64,000 nt of DNA from Hygrophila difformis (taxonomy: Eukaryota > Streptophyta > Magnoliopsida > Lamiales > Acanthaceae). The first letter of the stretch is position 1, and each line of letters starts with the position of its first letter. The notes beneath the pieces are model-generated. The model had not been told where the DNA came from. It did no database searches and worked only from the letters and a program-made list of their open reading frames with translations. The position numbers were made by a program, and so were the translations under genes. The stretch covers positions 17,703,073 to 17,767,072 of the forward strand of contig JAOANR010000015.1 in the NCBI GenBank assembly GCA_030278955.1, in the 5' to 3' direction. Positions 57,246-64,000 of the stretch are shown here, one piece after another.

Positions 57246-57708
57246 CGCGATGTAATCGAGTTAGTTTAACATCAGCAGAACCTTCAAACCTGACTTCAAG
57301 AAATCTCCACATATCATGGGCGTTTTTGCAATTCTTGATCATCCTATGTTGTGCCTCTTCCATGGCTCCACTGATTGCATTCATAGCTGCATAATTCCCT
57401 TGTTTTGCAGCCCTTTATGCCGTTGTGTATTCAGCCTTTCTAGCTAATCGAATTATTGGTACAGCAGCTGGTGCAGCAGTGGTTGTGGTGGCAGTTGTAG
57501 AAGTGGTGTCCGTTGATGTGGATGTGGTCGTAGTTGCAGTGACAACGGCAGGAGTCTCAGTCCTCGTTGGTGGTTCCCATGCTTCTTCGACTGCATCCCA
57601 GACATCCTCTCCAAGAGCCCTAAGATAGCACTCCATTCTTGATTTCCAGTAGTTGTAATTGTTTCCATCGAAGACCGGTGGACGTAGATGCGAAATTTCC
57701 CTACTCAT
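57246..57708 (-). pseudogene. gag: Cop2 Gag N-terminus
   Basis: Starts at the ATG at 57,708 (MSREISHLRPPVFDGNNYNYW), 54 bp after the 5' LTR and homologous to the Cop1 start. A Thr/Ala-rich low-complexity insert (residues 52-82) is absent in Cop1. TAA at 57,415-57,417 ends the first 97 codons; the same frame goes on (MNAISGAMEEAQHRMI) to a frameshift near 57,215. Confidence 0.88.
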
Positions 57709-57746
57709 GATGAATCTTGAATCTTAACAAAAAGCGTTTGAAGATT

Positions 57747-57761
57747 GGCTCTGATACCAAT
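57747..57761 (-). promoter_or_regulatory. Cop2 primer-binding site
   Basis: Minus-strand ATTGGTATCAGAGCC directly after the 5' LTR end; initiator Met tRNA site. Confidence 0.95.
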
Positions 57762-58429
57762 TGACAGTCCCAACGAGTAGGGTGTTAACGAGTGGTTCTG
57801 ATCACACACACACGATTGGAGAAAAGTAAAAGAACAATCGCTTGTTGACCCGGTTCGGACCTCCTGTCCTACATCCGGGGGATTCCAATCCAGGCGAGAA
57901 TACTTCAACAAAGATCAAGAACGACTACAGGACTCGAAACTAGTTTCTATCAACTCGATCTAGAAGTTGACAAGACTCCCCCTCAACCTCTAATCTCCCA
58001 AATTAGAAACTCTGTAACAATCATGTAGTTCCTGCAACTTGTTGACATCCCTGAACAAGAACCCTATACTATTCCAAGAAGATTCCTTTCTTGGATTTAC
58101 AACTCAATCTAAGATATACAAAAATTAATTACACACTAATTCACTCAAGAACCAAACCCTTAATCATCTAATCATGAAGAACACGTTTTGACTCTAGAGT
58201 ATATCTTCTAATCAAGACTAATTGCTCTCGGTAAAGTGTAGAAGATTGAAAGTAAGTACAAAGTCTAACTCAAAGACACAAGTGAATAGAATATTTATAA
58301 ACTGAGAATCGCCTTGGTCTTTAAGGCCCTGGAGCTGGTGAGGCTTGATCATCAAAAACATCATTGTATTGTTGTTAGTGAGTTGCACTGACACCTAAAA
58401 GATCCTGCATGAAATGTTTAGTGCCAACA
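57762..58429 (-). repeat. Cop2 5' LTR (668 bp)
   Basis: Same ends as 49,717-50,384, with scattered substitutions (three in the first 90 bp). Followed by ATTTT. Confidence 0.95.
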
Positions 58430-59344
58430 ATTTTTTTAATTATATTTTTATTTTATGTAATTAAAATAAATAATACTCATTCCGCGCCATTATTTATGTC
58501 CTACTTTTTTTTCCTGTGCCAAAAAATAATTAAATATTAATCGCAAAACCTATCCATCACATCACATTTAATAAATAAATATATTAAAATAATAGGAAGG
58601 AGGGAGTAACAGAAATAAAATAAATATTAATTCAAATATATTATAAAATAAGTAAAACAAATACAAATTTAAAATAAATTGTGAATTTGGTAGCTAAAAT
58701 TATGGAGCCTAACGATTTCGGTCGCTAAAACTGTGGTAACTAATGGATTCCGATCTCAAATTCGATCGATAATATATAAAATTCATCGGTAACTAACGAA
58801 TTTCGATCTCAAATTCGATCGCTAATATATAAAATTCATTTAGTGTCTGGGTTTTGTTTTGTGCGTAGGCAATAATATTAAATAATTTGGTTGTTCCAAA
58901 ATGATAAAGCTTTGAAAATTCACAACAATAATTTTGGTTGGCTGCATATCATTGTTCAAGTGACCAAGTAGCACATTCTGCCATTAAGTACCCGTACGAT
59001 ATCTTGTTCTTCATCCATTTAAGTTGCACATGCCATTAAGTACCTTGTTCTTCATCCATTTAAGTTTTTCAAATTTACAATGGCTAATAATTTATTTGTC
59101 CAAGAACCAAGAATCAACATTCTCCCATTAAATACTACATCGTCATTCATCCGTCATTTGCATCTTTGATCATTTTTTTTAGTTTAAATAGTCATGCTTA
59201 GAAATAATGAGATTAATTCCATCACACACTACTATAATAATATTATAATAACGGAATTATGATTAATTTTATGGACTCTGATACAATAAAATAAATATGG
59301 GATTAAGTTAAATATACAAATTTAAAATTTTCAGCATAACAAAT

Positions 59345-60255
59345 TGTAACACCCCGGTTTTTGTAACCCAGGCCGGGATGCCACCGCCACACCTCCCAAG
59401 CAAGACACGACTCATTCGACTCACTTGAGAGATGCAAGGCTAAGGTATTTCAGAAAATAATTTAAAAACAAGCCCATTATATAATAATTTAAAATATTAT
59501 AGTTTATCACATGCAATATTTAAGGTAAATAGCAGCGGAAAAGTAAAGTTGGGCCGACATGGCCAAAAAGGCAGTGTCTAATAAAGTTTGAATAAAAAGC
59601 GACATCATGATAATGGTTTATTTTTCCCAAGCCCGATGTATGCACATGGTCATGCATATTCGCCATACTCTCGAAAAAAAATATAACGGTTTATCAGTAT
59701 ATAAATACTGAGTAAGCTAATTCTTAACATAACAATAATGGGTTTTAAACGAATTTAATTAAATCAAAATATACTTTTACTCATGCACATTTATAAAGAA
59801 TGTAATTTGACCAAATAATAAATAAGAATTTAATATACACAATTTAAAAGCGTAGTCAATTTAAAAAAACGGAAGATAGCCTAAACATTAATTTAACAAC
59901 TTACATAAAGAGTGGACATGAATCTAAAAGCATAATATAATTTAATAAATAACGCATTTAAGTCTTTTTAAATTTCCTGTTACCCACAATCGAGTTTCTC
60001 AAGTTTCTCAAGTATTTCACGATTGCAAAGCAACCTCAATAATTTTTCACGATTGCAAAGCAATCTCAACAAAGGCCGCAGCCAAATACGCCATACTCAG
60101 TACCACTACGGAGCCTCAGGAAACCCATACGGATACTCCCGAGAGTGTAGGCCCAAATCTATAGCCGTTTTGGCACAATTTTCATAAAGGCCACTCTCGC
60201 CCGTTTAGGCACGAAGTGAAAAACTAGAGGGGCACCCTGTAGAGCACTCACCCCC
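59345..60255 (-). repeat. Inverted copy of the old Gypsy LTR end
   Basis: Reverse complement of 21,725-22,642, starting TGTAACACCCCGG on the plus strand and ending at CACTCACCCCC. It contains the hairpin CAGTAT/ATACTG at 59,695-59,710. Beyond 60,255 the sequence no longer matches the left arm. Confidence 0.88.
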
Positions 60256-60705
60256 TATATTTATTTTTCTTTTCTAGGTCACATATTAATATCCATTAAT
60301 TCTTTGTAAACTAAAATTATAAAATTCCTATAATTTATTTATATTTCTCATTAAGATTTTATGTTTTCGTTTTAGGTTGAAGAAAAGAACGAAACATGTT
60401 TTATAAGCGTGTATATATCTCTCCTTTGTATGTGCGTTTTAAAGCCGTGAAGGTTAGCCTGAAGCGGACAATATCTAAAAATGCTATGACTGATGGTATC
60501 AGAGCCAATACCCAAGCTGGTGTGCGAACGTGTACGATGGGTCTTTAGGGTGTGTATTGTAATATCCCACATCGAATACAGAGGACGTGAATACCTTTAT
60601 CTTGGAGACGCGTTTTAAAACTATGAGGAAGTTAATTCAACATGGATAAAATCTACAAAGATGTGTCGCTCAGACGTTACGTCTTTGGACAAGGACCGCT
60701 ATACA
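60256..60705 (+). mobile_element. TRIM-like retroelement fragment, left inverted copy
   Basis: A primer-site-like TGGTATCAGAGCC (60,494-60,506) lies 64 bp before a LTR-start-like TGTAATATCCCACATCG (60,558 on). This spacing leaves almost no internal region, as in terminal-repeat retrotransposons in miniature. Upstream, GCGTTTTAAAGCCGTGA and GCGGACAATATCTAA resemble the end of such LTRs, while GCGTTTTAAAACTATGAGG follows downstream. The 5' LTR start is missing. The whole block is present inverted at 63,241-63,693. The short frame here (60,372-60,572, minus) is not a gene. Confidence 0.55.
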
Positions 60706-61379
60706 CAATTGGATATTAACTCCTCTTTATTTTGCCATGTGCGACTAAAATCTCATTTATCATTTGGTCCACCATACACAATTGGATATTAACTCTACTT
60801 TATTTTGCGGACATTCTTCATTGGAGATACTCTTAAGAGAAAATGAGGTGAAAGAAATTAATTGGACAGTAATGTGGAGGGGGCAATTTTCAAATTTCGA
60901 CATTTATTAATTTTTTTAATCATAGAATACAGGAATAATTCCCACAGGAACACATAACAAGAAAATGTTGATACCAAATTTGAAGACGAAAACCGTTCAC
61001 CCCATCTGGGTAGCTCTATGGAGGAAGGGAATTTTATGGGAGGGGAGTATTTAGGATTGATTGACATTTATATATTACCCCGTATTAGAATAATCTCCAT
61101 GAAAGAAAACCTTAATTGATATGGAATTTGGAGAGGAATCATCATTCAGTGTATTTGGGCGGGGGAGTTATGGTACTACAAATCAAATGGTAGTACATCA
61201 AGACAACTAATATGAGGCATTGATGTGTTCTTAACTTTTAAGATTGAGATTAATTATAAGGATTAGTTAGTAATTATACGTCTAATGCATTTCTATTCCA
61301 CGCCACTCAATTGTTATTAATTTTTCAGCTACATACTGAGAGATGTGGAATGACATAAGAGCAATTCAACTATGTATGA

Positions 61380-61850
61380 GGAACAATTCAGCGACTCACC
61401 ATGAGCAATTCAGCGATAGAATCCTATAAAATCATATATATTTCACCGATAGAATTCATTCATTTCAGCGACGGAATCATATACATTTTAGTGACATAAT
61501 CCAATATATTTCAGCGACAGAATAATATTTGTTGCAGCGACATAGTTATATTCATTTTAGTGATGTCATTATCTTTAACATTCTATTTAATTCCAATTCT
61601 ATATGGTGCCTACTTATATGTAATTCGGCGACACACTATAGTGTATTTGAGTGTCTTGTGATGTGCATTTCAACGACGTGTATAGTACTTTTAAGCGATC
61701 CCTATATGCACATTTTGCATATAAATGATTCAGCTACACAACAAGGGCTATTTATTAGAACAATTCAGCGACTTGTCAAGAGTAATTCAACAACATATTT
61801 AGAATAATTAAACGACTTATCAAGAGCAATTCAACGACTGAAAATTATTG
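61380..61850. repeat. Degenerate array of ATTCAGCGAC motifs
   Basis: About fifteen occurrences of ATTCAGCGAC and near variants (TTTCAGCGAC, ATTCAACGAC, TTTTAGTGAC), spaced roughly 20-40 bp, all in the same orientation. Between them the sequence is AT-rich and not conserved. Confidence 0.65.
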
Positions 61851-62124
61851 TTCATCTATACATGATTTGGCAAAGTAGTATTCGTTAAATGCATTAGTCA
61901 AAGCCAAAAAATTTTGCCACAAATTTTTTAACGAATCTGATTTTACGGTAATCTCTATTTAAAGATACAAATTACTAAATTAAGAATTAATTTTTAATTA
62001 TCCTATTACTAAATATAGAGATATCTTTTTGTTTTGATAGTTTTACCGTTATTATATTACAACGATTGAATCATTTTTCATGGCTAAGATTAAGTGTCTT
62101 GATGTACTAACAAATGGTTGTGAG

Positions 62125-62670
62125 AAAGGTCGTTAAGATCGAGAACTTATATGAGATCATTTTCTCTTCGCAAGATCGGAATCTTAGGATCGAATCGGGA
62201 TACTAAGATCTAATGAAATAGCAAATAATGGATGAACTCAATTATGCATACTAACAAGTAAAAGCATTAATTTGTTTGTTGATAAATCTTGCAAGTTAAT
62301 TAATACAATACAGTACAAAAATATCATAACTAAATATAAAATATTTCCACATACATGCATATTAAGTTTTTTTTAAACATCGTACATAAGGAGTACAAGT
62401 TCTAAAGTTTAAAATTAAAAAAAAAAAGAAGTTACTTTGATCCCAAATTATAAAATCCTACAAAAATCTTATGCGTTTAAGAGGTTATGATCGTAAGATC
62501 GTAGAAGCGTTTAAGAGAGTATGACCATAGGATTGTAATATTCTACGATCAAGATCGGGATCTTATCCAGATTTTACTAATTGTATGATCCTACCAAGAT
62601 GGGGATCGTTTTAGAGAAGTATGATCGTAAAATTGTAAGATTCTAAGATCAGGATCGGGATCTTAACAAC
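62125..62670. repeat. Degenerate GATC-rich repeats
   Basis: Many overlapping forms of AAGATCGGGATCTTA and ATGATCGTAAGATCGTA, some self-complementary, in two blocks (about 62,130-62,215 and 62,480-62,670) separated by AT-rich sequence. Confidence 0.6.
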
Positions 62671-63240
62671 TATTGTTGTAAGTACCATAATCCCTTCCAT
62701 TTGGGCAGCATCATGAAGAAAAAGAAAAAAAAAATCATGGGAGGGGGACCGATTCCGAATGTTAGGTGAAAGAACTAATTAGGATGGTGGATGCCAATTT
62801 TAAAATTTCATATACAAAATGTAACACGTGTTATCTTCATTTTATAGTAATACTTGATCATTTTTTTACCCGTGATTTAACAAAAATATTATTTTCATTT
62901 CATTTTCTTCTTCTTCTCTCTCTATCTTTTATATTTTTCACTTATTTTCTTTTATCATATATAGAAACATTATACCAATTACACATGATGACATGAGGCA
63001 GTAATAATAGATATTAAATTCAAATTGGCTCATGAGGTGATCTTAACTAATTAATAGGGTCAAGCTACAATATGTTTGGGCATCAATGTGGTTATTGTGC
63101 TCCACGCATCATTGTATCGATTTTGCCTAAAAGAGTAATTTATATGTTTTTTTTTAAACATTGACACTCATGTGTCGGTTAAGGTGTGTGGGAGCCCAAG
63201 TCACACAAATTATAAGGTTGGAAGTCAGGGGACACATCTT

Positions 63241-64000
63241 TGTATAGCGGTCCTTGTCCAAAGACGTAACGTCTGAGCGACACATCTTTGTAGATTTTAT
63301 CCATGTTGAATTAACTTCCTCATAGTTTTAAAACGCATCTCCAAGATAAAGGTATTCACGTCCTCTATATTCGATGTGGGATATTACAATACACACCCTA
63401 AAGACCCATCGTACACGTTCGCACACCACCAGCTTGGGTATTGGCTCTGATACCATCAGTCATAGCATTTTTAGATATTGTCCGCTTCAGGCTAACCTTC
63501 ACGGCTTTAAAACGCACCTACAAAGGAGAGATATATACACGCTTATAAAACATGTTTCGTTCTTTTCTTCAACCTAAAACGAAAACATAAAATCTTAATG
63601 AGAAATATAAATAAATTATAGGAATTTTATAATTTTAGTTTACAAAGAATTAATGGATATTAATATGTGACCTAGAAAAGAAAAATAAATATAGGGGTGA
63701 GTGCTCTACAGGGTGCCCCTCTAGTTTTTCACTTCGTGCCTAAACGGGCGAGAGTGGCCTTTATGAAAATTGTGCCAAAACGGCTATAGATTTGGGCCTA
63801 CACTCTCGGGAGTATCCGTATGGGTTTCCTGATGCTCCGTAGTGGTACTGAGTATGGCGTATTTGGCTGCGGCCTTTGTTGAGATTGCTTTGCAATCGTG
63901 AAAAATTATTGAGGTTGCTTTGCAATCTTGAAATACTTGAGAAACTTGAGAAACTCGATTGTGGGTAACAGGAAATTAATGTTTAGGCTATCTTCCATTT
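63241..64000 (-). repeat. Second inverted copy: TRIM-like block and LTR fragment
   Basis: Reverse complement of about 59,870-60,705. It includes the TRIM-like block (63,241-63,693) and, from 63,694, the old LTR fragment in plus orientation. Near 63,976 about 95 bp present in the other copies are missing, between short AAATT matches. It continues beyond the window end. Confidence 0.85.

Larger units (their letters stand above)
49717..58429 (-). mobile_element. Cop2: SIRE/Maximus-like Ty1/Copia with a third ORF
   Basis: 8,713 bp, minus strand, with TSD ATTTT (49,712-49,716 and 58,430-58,434). Order in its sense: 5' LTR 57,762-58,429, primer site, gag-pol, third ORF, purine tract, 3' LTR 49,717-50,384. 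The LTRs are 668 bp each and look 1-2% different. Pol has nonsense codons at 57,415, 55,680 and 53,100 and frameshifts near 57,215 and 53,052. It inserted into the right arm only, so it postdates the inverted duplication or hit one arm. It is related to Cop1 throughout but has different LTRs. Confidence 0.95.
48195..60255 (-). repeat. Right arm of the large inverted duplication, interrupted by Cop2
   Basis: Without Cop2 this is the reverse complement of 21,725-25,100: inverted Gyp3 LTR (48,195-49,522), flank with GTGTC (49,523-49,716), Cop2, then flank (58,435-59,344) and inverted old LTR end (59,345-60,255). It shares with the left arm variants absent from the Gyp3 right LTR (for example the longer TATAAATATAAACC), so the left side was the source. 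The open frames inside mirror those of the left arm and are not genes. Confidence 0.9.
60706..63240. other. Noncoding spacer between inverted copies
   Basis: No domain-bearing frame. Contents: a direct repeat of about 36 bp (ATACACAATTGGATATTAAC) at about 60,701-60,737 and 60,771-60,808; degenerate ATTCAGCGAC motifs at 61,380-61,850; AT-rich sequence; GATC-rich degenerate repeats at 62,125-62,670; and AT-rich sequence with a CT tract near 62,910-62,930. The frames at 61,529-61,807 and 62,766-62,996 are not supported. Confidence 0.55.

Noticed and set aside
60494..60705. Cassandra-type TRIM carrying a 5S rRNA-like promoter
   Set aside because: I see no 5S internal promoter boxes; only the primer site, a LTR-like start and short LTR-like motifs are present.

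Overview
The window looks like nuclear DNA of a flowering plant, probably a eudicot with a large repeat-rich genome. I found no host gene, tRNA or rRNA. Every long reading frame with recognisable domains belongs to an LTR retrotransposon. The elements use initiator-Met tRNA primer sites (TGGTATCAGAGC) and belong to two plant groups: chromodomain Ty3/Gypsy elements (Tekay/Del-like) and SIRE/Maximus-like Ty1/Copia elements. All similarity and divergence figures here are estimates by eye.

Layout. (1) 1-18,741: an old, diverged inverted repeat (arms about 419-2,680 and 16,555-18,741). Its core holds two families of short hairpin repeats. A very young minus-strand Gypsy, 'Gyp1' (6,808-16,151; TSD CGAAT), is inserted in that core. 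Its LTRs are almost identical, but its reverse transcriptase is deleted. (2) 18,742-22,642: the 3' end of a second Gypsy, 'Gyp2' (chromodomain remnant plus 3' LTR), abutting a fragment of an older related LTR. (3) 22,643-48,201: AT-rich flank, then 'Gyp3' (minus; LTR starts at 23,772 and 47,740). Gyp3 is split by the Copia 'Cop1' (26,021-45,707), which is itself split in its RNase H by the Gypsy 'Gyp4' (31,527-42,618; TSD TACAT). (4) 48,195-60,255: an inverted copy of 21,725-25,100, interrupted by a second Copia, 'Cop2' (minus, 49,717-58,429; TSD ATTTT). (5) 60,256-64,000: a TRIM-like fragment, a noncoding spacer, and a second inverted copy running off the window end.

How the parts work together. 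Each element carries pieces of the copy-and-paste machinery: gag (particle), protease, integrase, reverse transcriptase and RNase H. All copies are damaged. Gyp4 is closest to intact, with one nonsense codon and an Asp codon where integrase normally has its catalytic Glu. Both Copia elements carry a third ORF after pol whose products are clearly homologous to each other. Gyp4 has a small coiled-coil ORF before gag.

Most interesting points: a covarying hairpin shared by five Gypsy LTR types and followed by a splice-acceptor-like site; a fold-back inverted duplication with a 7-bp microhomology overlapping the last base of one such hairpin; the young RT-less Gyp1, probably mobilised in trans; and the conserved Copia third ORF.
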